Position numbers and translations under genes: made by a program. From NCBI GenBank assembly GCA_018971775.1, contig JAGXAB010000066.1:1-36158 (forward strand): a DNA stretch of 36,158 nt, given 5' to 3'. The notes beneath the pieces are model-generated. The model was given only the letters and a program-made list of their open reading frames with translations, did no database searches and was not told where the DNA came from. Source of the DNA: Cyanobacteria bacterium REEB67 (GTDB lineage Bacteria; Cyanobacteriota; Vampirovibrionia; Obscuribacterales; Obscuribacteraceae). Shown piece by piece: positions 1-7,875 of the stretch. Each line of letters begins with the position of its first letter. Positions within the stretch are counted from its first letter, which is position 1.

Positions 1-110
1 CCTCTGTCCGAACTGCAAAAGACTGTGCAAATTTCTTTCATGACCTTAACCCCTTCTACATTTCAATTAAATGTACCTGTATGTCCATAATAGCCCTTTG
101 CGCTCCCGGC

Positions 111-143
111 TCATCCTCCGAAAGGATGATTGTGTGGTATTAT
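111..143 (+). promoter_or_regulatory. Promoter with dyad before the Rrf2 gene
   Basis: An extended -10 element (TG-G-TATTAT, 135-143) lies about 39 bases before the ATG at 182. A perfect 7-base inverted repeat (TCATCCT, 111-117; AGGATGA, 123-129; 5-base spacer) covers the place where a -35 would sit, and no good -35 hexamer is visible. Rrf2 regulators commonly bind dyads over their own promoters, so autoregulation is a reasonable inference. Bases 1-110 show nothing I can name. Confidence 0.4.
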
Positions 144-181
144 GTATATAAAGGTATCCTTGTTGGTAATTGGGGCGAGCG

Positions 182-616
182 ATGATATCTCAAACAGCTG
201 AGTATGCTCTGCGGGCTATGGTTTTTGTAGCTATGCAGAAGGCCGCCGTTACCGGGCAGGAAATCGCCGCTGTGACGAAGGTGCCGCCGGGTTACCTGAG
301 TAAAATCATGCAGCAACTTGTGAAAGGGAAAGTGGTGAACTCTCAGAGAGGCATCGGTGGCGGCTTTGTTCTTTCCAGAACTGCCGATAAAATTTCCATT
401 TTAGATGTTATCAACGCTGTCGATCCTATCGACCGCATCGAATCATGCCCACTCGGCATCTCTTCGCACGGCTTTAATTTGTGCCCGCTCCACAAACGCC
501 TGTCGGATGCCACTGCTCACGTCGAGGCCGCATTTTCGCAGTCATTTTTGAGTGAACTATTAGAAGAAGCACAAAGTCCGCTCTGCAAAAGCGTGCCTTT
601 AACGGCGAGCAAGTAA
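182..616 (+). CDS. Rrf2-family transcriptional regulator
   Basis: A cytoplasmic DNA-binding regulator of 144 residues, the usual size of the Rrf2/IscR/NsrR family. The N-terminus (MISQTAEYALRAMVFVA) and the winged-helix segment (GYLSKIMQQLVKGKVV, then RGIGGGF) are typical. An in-frame TTG at 170 is possible, but the ATG at 182 matches the family start. Family members often bind an Fe-S cluster through three cysteines. Here Cys89 and Cys101 (ESCPLG, LCPLHKRL) are present, the middle position is Ser/His-rich (ISSHGF), and a further Cys lies at 135, so cluster binding is uncertain. A weak hairpin (GCAAA/TTTGC, 623-635) follows. The next gene is convergent, so this one is transcribed alone. Its targets cannot be told from the sequence. 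Confidence 0.88.
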   Translation: MISQTAEYALRAMVFVAMQKAAVTGQEIAAVTKVPPGYLSKIMQQLVKGKVVNSQRGIGGGFVLSRTADKISILDVINAVDPIDRIESCPLGISSHGFNLCPLHKRLSDATAHVEAAFSQSFLSELLEEAQSPLCKSVPLTASK

Positions 617-661
617 GAGCTGGCAAATGATTTGCTTTCTCCTTCGTTCCTGTTCGTACTA

Positions 662-1144
662 TTAACCGCCGCTGCTCGTCAGTAGCAAAGGCTGCGGCTT
701 GCTTGCCTTTGGATGTTTGATGATGTCCTGGACGAGGGCTTCGACGACGATGGCCACCGGTGCTCTGGTGTGAAACTTGCGCTCGCTCATAGCGGCGTGC
801 GACCACATACCGTCGTCACCGGGACCGGTGGCGTATATGCTGATATAGCGCGGGCCGCGGTGGATGGTGAAGAGAGTGGCCTGCTTCTCGAATTCGGCCC
901 AGGAATTGAGTTCCAGTTTTTCGAGTATGGCCGAGCCTGGTTCGAGGGCGTTATCGGGCGTGTCGATTTTTTTCATGCCTTTGTCCAGCGATTTGATCAG
1001 ATGATTTTTCCAGTGAAAAATATCGTGGCATTCGTAGACAAAAAGCGGGTCGGTTTCGACGAAAAAGCCGCTTTCCGTTTCGGCCATGGTAGGCACGATC
1101 AGCCTTTGCTTGGGACCCCAGAGATAAACTTTGATCATAGTCAT
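662..1144 (-). CDS. Hypothetical protein downstream of lysS
   Basis: A 160-residue protein that I do not recognise. It starts 4 bases after the lysS stop, so it is probably co-transcribed and translationally coupled. The start could be Met1 or Met3 (MTMIKVYLWG). The sequence is mixed alpha/beta with no signal peptide or membrane segment. Notable stretches are an aromatic segment (YECHDIFHWKNHLI), a basic beta-like segment (RGPRYISIYATG) and an acidic turn (GPGDDGMWSH). The overlapping plus-strand reading frames have no protein-like features, and the tight spacing to lysS favours this strand. Function unknown. Confidence 0.62.
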   Translation of the reverse strand: MTMIKVYLWGPKQRLIVPTMAETESGFFVETDPLFVYECHDIFHWKNHLIKSLDKGMKKIDTPDNALEPGSAILEKLELNSWAEFEKQATLFTIHRGPRYISIYATGPGDDGMWSHAAMSERKFHTRAPVAIVVEALVQDIIKHPKASKPQPLLLTSSGG

Positions 1145-1148
1145 GGCT

Positions 1149-2699
1149 TTACTCGGCTTTTTTGTGGATGGGTTTCATCGTCGGGAAGGCGATTACATCG
1201 CGGATCGACGCACTGTCGGTAAGCAACATGACCAGTCTGTCAATGCCCATGCCGATGCCCATCGAAGGTGGCATGCCGTATTCCATAGCCATAAGGAAAT
1301 CCTGATCCATCGGCATCGCTTCGTGGTCGCCGGCCGCTTTCTTACGCGCCTGATCTTCGAGGCGTTTTCTTTGATCGAGGGGATCGGTCAATTCGCTGTA
1401 AGCATTGGCCAGTTCACGACCATAGATGAAGAGTTCGAAGCGCTCGACCTCATCGAAGTTTTTGCGATGCGACTTGGTCAGAGGCGACGTCTCGACCGGA
1501 TAGTCGATGATGAAAGTCGGCTGTACGAGCAGGTGTTCGGCTTTTTCTTCGAAGATGGCGTTGATTACCCCGCCTTTGTTCTCGGCCTTGCCCAGGGGCA
1601 CGCCGAGATCGGCTGCTACTTTTTTCGCTTCTTCGAAATCTTTGATCGTCAGGACATCGACGCCTGTTGCTTCTTTTATGGCGTCGGACATGCGCAATCT
1701 GCGGAATGGCCTGGCAAAGTCGAATTCGACGCCTTGATAGGTGAAGGCTGTCGAACCGTTGACGTTGACTGCGATGTAGCGCAGCATCTCCTCGGTGAAG
1801 TCCATCATGTCGTTGTAATCGCCGTAGGCGCAGTACAATTCGAGCGTCGTAAACTCCGGATTGTGCCTTGTGCTGATGCCTTCATTGCGGAAGATGCGGC
1901 CGATTTCGTAGACGCGCTCCATGCCGCCGATGATCATGCGCTTCAAGTGCAGCTCGGTGGCGATACGCAGATATAGATCCATATCCAGGGCATTGTGGTG
2001 GGTGATGAAAGGCCGCGCATCGGCGCCGCCCGCTTCCACTTGCAAGGTCGGTGTCTCGATTTCGAAGTAGTCTCGACTGTCGAGAAAATTGCGCATGTGG
2101 CGGATCGTCAAAGAGCGCTTTTTGAAAGTTTCGCGCACGGACGGATTCATGATCATGTCGACGTAGCGGTGGCGGTAGCGCGCCTCTACATCTTTGAAGC
2201 CGTCCCAGCTGTCGGGTAGGGGCAGCAGCGATTTGCACAGCACTGTATAGTCACTCACCTTTATAGAGAGCTCGCCTTTGGCGGTGCGTCGCACCGTGCC
2301 GGTGGCGCCGATGAAATCGCCCTTGTCGAGCATCTTCAAGCGCTTCAATTTTTCTTCGCTGAGATGTTCTTTGTGGTTGAAGAGCTGAATCTTGCCGCTG
2401 TCATCGTGCACATCGACAAACATCCAGGTATTGCGCTCGTTGGTGATGCGCCCGCAAACGGTGACGACGTCGTCCGTTTCGACTGCGGCGGCCAGGTCTT
2501 TGTATTTGTCCTGCAGCTCTTTTGCTTTGTGGCTGCGCTCGAAGCGATAAGGATAGGGATTGACGCCTTCGTCCTTGAGGCTCTGCAATTTCTTCAGGCG
2601 GTCGGCGACCAGTTTTGAAGGGTCCTGATTTTCTGGACCATCATTGTTCTGGTTGTTTTGACGCTGTGTCACTTTTTGACCCCCTGCGCTGGCTGTCAT
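1149..2699 (-). CDS. lysS: Lysyl-tRNA synthetase, class II
   Basis: Charges tRNA-Lys with lysine in the cytoplasm using ATP. The 516-residue length fits the bacterial class II enzyme. An N-terminal OB-fold anticodon-binding domain (about residues 60-170; VCGRITNERN, DSGKIQLF) precedes the class II core, with motif 1 (YRHRYVDMIMNP), motif 2 (FRNEGISTRHNPEFTTLE) and motif 3 (GIGMGIDRLVML). The frame stays open to 2777, but the ATG at 2699 has a good ribosome binding site (AAGAGG, about 9 bases upstream), so I prefer it. The first ~35 residues are Gln/Asn-rich and probably disordered. Divergent from gyrA across 280 bases; a weak -10 (TAAAAT) lies on the minus strand at 2737-2742. No oddities in the catalytic motifs. 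Confidence 0.96.
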   Translation of the reverse strand: MTASAGGQKVTQRQNNQNNDGPENQDPSKLVADRLKKLQSLKDEGVNPYPYRFERSHKAKELQDKYKDLAAAVETDDVVTVCGRITNERNTWMFVDVHDDSGKIQLFNHKEHLSEEKLKRLKMLDKGDFIGATGTVRRTAKGELSIKVSDYTVLCKSLLPLPDSWDGFKDVEARYRHRYVDMIMNPSVRETFKKRSLTIRHMRNFLDSRDYFEIETPTLQVEAGGADARPFITHHNALDMDLYLRIATELHLKRMIIGGMERVYEIGRIFRNEGISTRHNPEFTTLELYCAYGDYNDMMDFTEEMLRYIAVNVNGSTAFTYQGVEFDFARPFRRLRMSDAIKEATGVDVLTIKDFEEAKKVAADLGVPLGKAENKGGVINAIFEEKAEHLLVQPTFIIDYPVETSPLTKSHRKNFDEVERFELFIYGRELANAYSELTDPLDQRKRLEDQARKKAAGDHEAMPMDQDFLMAMEYGMPPSMGIGMGIDRLVMLLTDSASIRDVIAFPTMKPIHKKAE

Positions 2700-2829
2700 G
2701 CTTTTTCGCCTCTTGATTTGTGCCGCTTCAGACCACATTTTAGCGGTTCGACCGGGCTGACGGTCAGAGACCGGCAAAAAGCCCTAAATTTGTTACTGAA
2801 ACTGGCTTCACCAGTGCACTTAGACTGCA

Positions 2830-2838
2830 TGATATACT
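2830..2838 (+). promoter_or_regulatory. Extended -10 element, candidate gyrA promoter
   Basis: TGATATACT (TGn plus TATACT) stands in the lysS-gyrA divergent region, without a clear -35. It would give a leader of about 135 bases. The rest of the interval, around 2898-2930, holds repeated TATATA/GTATAT steps with CGCG between them. These might be a second promoter or a supercoiling-sensitive region; the sequence alone does not decide. Confidence 0.3.
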
Positions 2839-2979
2839 CATCCCTGTCAGATCGGTCAGAGCATGTGTCTTGGGGCTGCCGGAGCGGACTTATCGGTGTA
2901 TATACCTCGCGTATATCCGTCGCGTCTATCCCGCGTTTTGCTTCCTTTTCACTTGTTAAGGTAAACGAGGTAGTTCACG

Positions 2980-5553
2980 GTGAGTCAATCAGGCGGACCA
3001 GGTCCCGGTCCAGGCCCAGGCGAGAGAATCGTCAGTGTCGAGTTGCGGGATGAAATGCGCAAGTCGTTTATCGACTATGCCATGTCGGTCATCGTATCGC
3101 GCGCCATCCCCGATGTGCGGGACGGCCTCAAGCCGGTCCACAGACGGATCATTTACGGTATGTATGAGCTCGGTCTGGCCCCCGATGAGAAGTTCAAGAA
3201 ATCGGCCCGCGTCGTCGGTGACGTCATGGGTAAATATCACCCCCACGGCGATTCCGCCATCTACGAAGCGCTCGTCCGCCTCGCTCAGCCGAGTGCCAGC
3301 CGCTATGTCTTGATCAACGGACACGGCAACTTCGGGGATCTCGACAATCCGCCTGCCGCCATGCGCTATACCGAATGCAAACTGGCACCGATGGCCATGG
3401 ACATACTCGCCGACATCGAAGCCGAGACCGTCGACATGCGCTCGAGCTTCGACGAAACCAACAAAGAGCCTACGGTACTGCCCTCACGCGTTCCGGTGCT
3501 CTTGCTCAACGGTTCTTCCGGTATTGCCGTCGGTATGGCTACTAATATCCCGCCGCACAACCTGACCGAAGTAATCAACGGTACCATCGCCAAAATCGAC
3601 AAACCGGAGCTCACTTCCCTCGAACTGATGGAATGGATCAAGGGTCCCGATTTCCCGTCCGGCGGCATCATCATGGGCACGGATGGCATCGTCGAAGCCT
3701 ACACCACCGGTCGCGGCTCCATACCCGTGCGCGGTGAAGCGGTGATCGACCAGATTCCTGGATCGGGCGGCAGACAATCACGTCAGGGCATCATTGTCAC
3801 CTCCTTGCCTTATCTCGTCGGTCCGGAGGCTTTCACCAAGCGTGTTGCTGATCTCGTCCGCGAAGAAAAGCTGACCGGTATCTCCGACGTCAACGACGAG
3901 ACCGACCGCAATGGCCTGCGCGTTGTCATTGAGCTCAAGCGCGATGCCAATGCCCCGGTCGTTCTGAACAACATTTATAAGTACACTCAGTTGCAGGGTT
4001 CATTCCCCGTCAATACACTTGCTCTTGTCAAGCAGCAGCCGATTACCCTGAAGCTTGAAGACATGCTTCAGGAGTTTATCGATCACCGCATCGACGTCGT
4101 CACCAGACGGACCAGATACTTCCTGCGCAAAGCCGAAGATCGCGCTCACATATTGGAAGGCTTGCTCAAAGCCATGACCAATATCGATGAAGTGATCAAA
4201 ATCATTCGCGGCGCGCAGACTACGGAAGAAGCGCGAACCGGTTTGATCGCTAAGTTTGAATTGACTGAAATCCAGGCCAATGCCATCCTCGAGATGCAAT
4301 TGCGTCGCTTGACCGGCTTGGAGCGTGGTAAGGTCGAAAAAGACCATGCCGAATTGCTCGAGAAAATCGCTGATTACAGAGCCATTCTCGCCGACCGTCA
4401 ACGCGTCCTCGACATCATCAAAGGCGAGCTTGTCGAAATCCGCGATACCTTCAAAGATCCCGAAGGTAATAAGGATGTTCGCCGCACCCGCATCGAAGGC
4501 GGCAGTTCCGACTCCGAACTCTCGGCCAAGGATCTCACCCCCAACGATGACGTGGCGATTTTCATCACCAAGCAGGACTATATCAAGCGTATTTCGCTCG
4601 ATACTTTCCGTCGTCAGCGCCGCAACACCCGCGGCGTATCCGGCGTCAAGACACGTGATGAAGATGACCTGCAGCACTTCTTCGTCGCTAAGATGCACGA
4701 CCGCCTGCTGGTCTTCACCAACCGCGGCCAGGTCTATCCGCTCGAAGTAATGGATCTGCCCGAAGGCGGTCGGACCGCTCGCGGACTGGCTCTGGTCAAT
4801 CTTTTGCAAATCGCTCCCAATGAAACTGTGACAACGGTTATCCCCGTATCCAGTTTCGATCCGGACAGCTATTTGATCATGCTCACCCATGAAGCCTACA
4901 TCAAGAAAGTGCAGATGTCGGACTTCGCCAACATCAGACGTAGCGGCATCATCGCCATTTCGCTCAATGAAGGCGATCAACTTGGCTGGGTCAGACCAAG
5001 CTGGGGCAGATCGGATGTGATCATCGGTACCGGCGACGGTATGTGCATTCGCTACAGCGAAGACGAACTGCGTCCGCTCGGTCGCACCGCTCGCGGTGTG
5101 CGGGCCATTACCTTGCGCGAAGGCGATAAGATTGTCGGCTTCGACGCCATTCTCGGTGAAGATGACGGCTTTATCCTGGTCGTCACCAATGACGGCTTCG
5201 GCAAACGCGTCAAAATTTCGGAGTTCAGGCAGCAGGGTCGAGGCGGTATCGGCTTGATCGGTACCAAGTTTAAAAATGCCCAGTCCAGACTGGCTAACTT
5301 ACGTGTTGTCCATCCTGGCGAGGAAATGATGATTGCCACCGCTAATGGTGTGGTCGTCCGGCAGAAAGTCGATGATATTTCGGTGCAGGGTCGCATGGCA
5401 ACCGGTGTCCGGTTGCAGCAACTCGGCGAGGACGACTCGGTCGTCTCGGTCACTCCGATCATCGAACCGACGGCGCTGTCCTCGAACGATAATGGTACGG
5501 ACGGTCCTGACGGCGATGATCCGGAAAACGGTGAGGCTGCGGAAGCGACGTAA
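2980..5553 (+). CDS. gyrA: DNA gyrase subunit A
   Basis: Breakage-reunion subunit of DNA gyrase (type IIA topoisomerase), acting with GyrB to introduce negative supercoils. 857 residues, normal length. GTG start with GAGG 9 bases upstream. The N-terminal winged-helix and tower domains are complete: PDVRDGLKPVHRRIIYGM, the active-site Tyr130 in AMRYTECKL, and the quinolone region YHPHGDSAIYE with Ser92 and Glu96 at the positions of E. coli Ser83 and Asp87, so not a classical Ser83-type resistance change. The C-terminal beta-pinwheel begins near residue 525. Its GyrA box reads QRRNTRG (546-552) instead of the proteobacterial QRRGGKG. A later blade has RQQGRGGIG. The N-terminus carries a short Gly-Pro repeat (GPGPGPG). 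ParC cannot be fully excluded, but a full pinwheel argues for GyrA. Confidence 0.93.
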   Translation: MSQSGGPGPGPGPGERIVSVELRDEMRKSFIDYAMSVIVSRAIPDVRDGLKPVHRRIIYGMYELGLAPDEKFKKSARVVGDVMGKYHPHGDSAIYEALVRLAQPSASRYVLINGHGNFGDLDNPPAAMRYTECKLAPMAMDILADIEAETVDMRSSFDETNKEPTVLPSRVPVLLLNGSSGIAVGMATNIPPHNLTEVINGTIAKIDKPELTSLELMEWIKGPDFPSGGIIMGTDGIVEAYTTGRGSIPVRGEAVIDQIPGSGGRQSRQGIIVTSLPYLVGPEAFTKRVADLVREEKLTGISDVNDETDRNGLRVVIELKRDANAPVVLNNIYKYTQLQGSFPVNTLALVKQQPITLKLEDMLQEFIDHRIDVVTRRTRYFLRKAEDRAHILEGLLKAMTNIDEVIKIIRGAQTTEEARTGLIAKFELTEIQANAILEMQLRRLTGLERGKVEKDHAELLEKIADYRAILADRQRVLDIIKGELVEIRDTFKDPEGNKDVRRTRIEGGSSDSELSAKDLTPNDDVAIFITKQDYIKRISLDTFRRQRRNTRGVSGVKTRDEDDLQHFFVAKMHDRLLVFTNRGQVYPLEVMDLPEGGRTARGLALVNLLQIAPNETVTTVIPVSSFDPDSYLIMLTHEAYIKKVQMSDFANIRRSGIIAISLNEGDQLGWVRPSWGRSDVIIGTGDGMCIRYSEDELRPLGRTARGVRAITLREGDKIVGFDAILGEDDGFILVVTNDGFGKRVKISEFRQQGRGGIGLIGTKFKNAQSRLANLRVVHPGEEMMIATANGVVVRQKVDDISVQGRMATGVRLQQLGEDDSVVSVTPIIEPTALSSNDNGTDGPDGDDPENGEAAEAT

Positions 5554-5591
5554 GGCGCGTTCGCTCAGCCTTCGTCTGTAGGCTGACGCTC

Positions 5592-5630
5592 AAAAAAAAA
5601 GAAAGCCCTGCTTCATGGAGCGGGGCTTTC
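5592..5630. terminator. Bidirectional terminator between gyrA and a small gene
   Basis: A 12-base-pair stem (5601-5612 with 5619-5630, one G-T pair, 6-base loop TCATGG). A run of nine A (5592-5600) sits on its left, so on the minus strand the hairpin is followed by nine T: a strong intrinsic terminator for the minus-strand gene at 5685-5981. On the plus strand only TTAGTT follows, so termination of gyrA is likely but weaker. Confidence 0.85.
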
Positions 5631-5684
5631 TTAGTTGGATTTCCGTTTATCAACGAAGTCGTTTAAGCCGGTCCTTTAAACAAG

Positions 5685-5981
5685 TCAATCGAATTGATTG
5701 ATCATCTCCAGGCATTTATCGACCGACATACCGGTCTGCTTGCATTTTGATACACACCAGTTGATCGACATCTGTTTGGCCAGAGCGAGATTGCCGGCCG
5801 ATGTCGGACGGCCGCTGAAGACCTTGCCGAGCAAGCCTTCGAGTTCCGGCTGGTAGTCCTTCAGGCTGGGCGGCAGACTGAGGACGAAGCCGCCGCTCTC
5901 GGAGACGGACAAGAGCCTGAGGGCGTTGTCATCTACAAAAGCTGTGGAATGAGAGAGTGCGTATTGTGTTGTCGAATTCAT
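5685..5981 (-). CDS. Small Cys-containing hypothetical protein
   Basis: A 98-residue protein that I do not recognise. The ATG at 5981 has AGG 8 bases upstream; a GTG at 5999 would add six residues. The N-terminal half is Ser/Leu-rich (LRLLSVSESGGFVLSLPPSL); the C-terminal half is helical and carries three cysteines in NWCVSKCKQTG and VDKCLEM (C-x3-C-x9-C), which could bind a metal or form disulfides. No signal peptide. It has a strong terminator just downstream and a long untranslated region upstream, so it is probably a single-gene transcript. Function unknown. Confidence 0.55.
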   Translation of the reverse strand: MNSTTQYALSHSTAFVDDNALRLLSVSESGGFVLSLPPSLKDYQPELEGLLGKVFSGRPTSAGNLALAKQMSINWCVSKCKQTGMSVDKCLEMINQFD

Positions 5982-6188
5982 ATTTCTAACCTGTGCCACC
6001 AGTTTTGCTTATTGAGAAGTCTTCAACCTGCTCTAATCGAACCTTCCAAAAGCGGATTCCATACAATCGGGATCATCAGACCATCAGCAATGCCGCAAAC
6101 CGTGAATGCCGCTGCAGAGGTTTCTGAGGGGATCCTGATACATATGTCCATTATCATAACGTTACATGAGTAAATTGTTCAAGTCGTC

Positions 6189-6351
6189 CCGCGCCTTATT
6201 TCAGCGGCTTTTTGCATTCAGGGTGGGGTTCTTCCCAGGGTGAGACCCTTCACTTGGGGGAAAAACCCCATACGTAATCGGGGTTTGCCCGGGAAAGGCC
6301 GTGATTTTCATTGATATCTGGTCGCAAAGCCCTTCAGCGGCGGATTTCGCC
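6189..6351 (+). ncRNA. Candidate structured leader or small RNA with competing hairpins
   Basis: The ~490 bases between the small gene at 5685-5981 and the repeat protein at 6475 contain no coding signal that I can see, but do contain closely spaced hairpins: AGGG/CCCT with loop TGAGA (6237-6249); TGGGG/CCCCA (6255-6259 with 6266-6270); AAACCCC/GGGGTTT (6263-6269 with 6280-6286); GGCG/CGCC (6339-6351). The second and third share 6266-6269 and cannot form together, the layout of a switch or attenuator. A short stem followed by CTTTTT (6189-6213) precedes them. It matches no riboswitch class that I know. Direction is assumed from the downstream plus-strand gene. Confidence 0.3.
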
Positions 6352-6474
6352 TCAATCATTTTTCTTAAGACAGGGGGAGACTCCGGATGTTAGAGGCGCT
6401 TGGCAACCGGGTATAAACAGTTGTAGGATCCCGACCGCTTGCGTCGTTCAAATTTTTGCTTTGAGATTTTGTCT

Positions 6475-6960
6475 ATGAAAAATGCTGACGGTAACCATTC
6501 GACAGGTAATTCAATGGAAGCCGATAGCGAAATAATGCAGGTTCGGCGAGTCGTCGCCGGCAATCCCAACACGCCCAGGCAAGTCTTAACAAGGCTGGCT
6601 GAAGACGCCAGTGAGGCTATACGGAGAGCCGTTGCTGAAAATCCGAAAACCCCTATAGATATGCTCAAGCAATTAGCATTCGACGGCCATCCCGAAGTCC
6701 GTCTGGCTGTGGCCGAAAATGCCCATACTCCCAGGGAGACTCTATCCCTCCTGGCTAATGATGAAAACGCCGATGTGCGCTACGGCGTGGCCGAAAATCC
6801 CCATATGCCCGAACACATCCTGGTTAGCCTGGCCCGTGATGAAAATCCATATGTTCGCTGTCGCGCTCTCAAGACTCTTCAGATGCTCGCCCCTGATATG
6901 CAGGCTCGGCTCAGACTTCTTCTCAATCCGCATCCGGAGCGTCTGTCCGGCACGACCTGA
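6475..6960 (+). CDS. Leucine-rich repeat variant (LRV) protein
   Basis: A 161-residue protein built almost entirely of tandem repeats. From about residue 22 there are four copies of a 26-residue unit (VRxxVAxNPxTPxxxLxxLAxD), the fourth with NPHMPEHILVSLARD, followed by a degenerate fifth (VRCRALKTLQML). This is the LRV pattern described from Azotobacter vinelandii, which folds as a right-handed helical solenoid and probably serves as a protein-binding scaffold. The N-terminal Fe-S cluster domain of some LRV proteins is absent: no cysteines precede the repeats. Start chosen at ATG 6475; an upstream TTG (6439) lacks support. No signal peptide, so cytoplasmic. A partner cannot be inferred from the neighbours. 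Confidence 0.78.
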   Translation: MKNADGNHSTGNSMEADSEIMQVRRVVAGNPNTPRQVLTRLAEDASEAIRRAVAENPKTPIDMLKQLAFDGHPEVRLAVAENAHTPRETLSLLANDENADVRYGVAENPHMPEHILVSLARDENPYVRCRALKTLQMLAPDMQARLRLLLNPHPERLSGTT

Positions 6961-6986
6961 AGACAACTTTCAATTAGGCACACAAA

Positions 6987-7016
6987 AGGAGCCGCGTTCG
7001 ATGCGGCTCCTCTTCC
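6987..7016. terminator. Bidirectional terminator between convergent genes
   Basis: A perfect 9-base-pair stem (AGGAGCCGC, 6987-6995; GCGGCTCCT, 7003-7011) with a 7-base loop. AAAA lies immediately left and a T-rich stretch right, so it can serve both the LRV gene and the minus-strand response-regulator gene. Confidence 0.8.
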
Positions 7017-7044
7017 ATTTATCTATGGTTTGCGCTTGCGCTAT

Positions 7045-7719
7045 TTAGCGAGAAGGCTCTTCTTCGCGCAATACGTAGCCTTCGCCGCGTACTGTCTGGA
7101 TCAGACGCTTGGATGTGGCGTCTTCGAGCTTAGAACGCAGATAACGAATGTAGACTTCGATTACGTTTGATTCGCCAATGAAGTCGTAACCCCATACTTT
7201 GTCGAAAATAAATTCGCGAGAAAGCACTTGTTCTGGATACTGCATAAACAATCTGAGTAGATCGAATTCTTTGGCGCGCAAATCGAGTTGACGCTCGCCT
7301 CTTTTCACAACGCGATTGAGCTGGTCCATCCACAAATCGGCGTAAGTAAGAATGCCTTCGAGCGGTTTTCTCCGCATCACAGCCCGGATGCGGGCCAGCA
7401 ATTCTTCTGTTGCAAACGGTTTGGTCAGGTAATCATCAGCGCCGCTGTCGAGGCCGCTGACACGGTCGCCCACGCCATCTTTGGCGGTTAGCATGATGAC
7501 CGGTACCTTGGACATGCTGCGCAGACGCTTACATACTTCGATACCGTCAAGACCAGGTAACATCACGTCCAAAAGAACCAGATCCGGCTGGTCTTTCTTG
7601 AAAAGATCAAGACCTTGATTGCCATCGTGAGCTACGGAAACTTGATAACCTTCATAGCCTAGCTCTAGTTCGATGAGACGCGCAATATTGACGTCGTCTT
7701 CAATGATCAGGATTTTCAA
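7045..7719 (-). CDS. OmpR/PhoB-family response regulator
   Basis: A two-component transcription factor of 224 residues. The receiver domain (1-~115) has the acidic pocket IEDD, phospho-acceptor Asp51 (LVLLDVMLPG) and conserved Lys100 (DDYLTKPF). The C-terminal winged helix (~130-224) ends with the family's RGEGYVL. I place the start at TTG 7719: it gives the canonical KILIIEDD N-terminus and has GTGAGG about 9 bases upstream. The GTG at 7746 would lie too close to the promoter described next. No histidine kinase gene is adjacent, so its partner is elsewhere. The cyanobacterial RpaA/RpaB proteins are of this class, but I cannot assign orthology. Confidence 0.92.
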   Translation of the reverse strand: MKILIIEDDVNIARLIELELGYEGYQVSVAHDGNQGLDLFKKDQPDLVLLDVMLPGLDGIEVCKRLRSMSKVPVIMLTAKDGVGDRVSGLDSGADDYLTKPFATEELLARIRAVMRRKPLEGILTYADLWMDQLNRVVKRGERQLDLRAKEFDLLRLFMQYPEQVLSREFIFDKVWGYDFIGESNVIEVYIRYLRSKLEDATSKRLIQTVRGEGYVLREEEPSR

Positions 7720-7746
7720 CGGACATACCTCACATGCACTTGCCAC

Positions 7747-7777
7747 GGTTAATATTAACCCTTGTTCAATATGTCAT
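7747..7777 (-). promoter_or_regulatory. Response-regulator promoter with overlapping palindrome
   Basis: On the minus strand, -35 ATGACA (7772-7777) and -10 TATTAA (7749-7754) are 17 bases apart. A perfect 14-base palindrome GGTTAATATTAACC (7747-7760) covers the -10. Transcription would begin near 7742, leaving the TTG at 7719 as the usable start. The palindrome is a good candidate operator, possibly for autoregulation. Confidence 0.5.
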
Positions 7778-7875
7778 GATCTAATGTTTTTGTCCAACAG
7801 TTTTAGATTCGTTACATGTAGCCTGTAAAGGCAAGCCGGGTCTGACATCTAGCGGTCAGGCCCAATAAAGGTTAT

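Noticed and set aside
1..181. Open frame running from the window edge into the Rrf2 gene
   Set aside because: The translation shows no conserved pattern, and the region carries a promoter-like element; not supported as a gene end.
1131..1976. Long plus-strand open frame (281 codons) across lysS
   Set aside because: It is antisense to a clear lysyl-tRNA synthetase and its translation has no domain; it results from codon bias.
4000..4980. Long minus-strand open frame (326 codons) across gyrA
   Set aside because: Fully inside gyrA on the other strand, with no independent start signal or recognisable domain.
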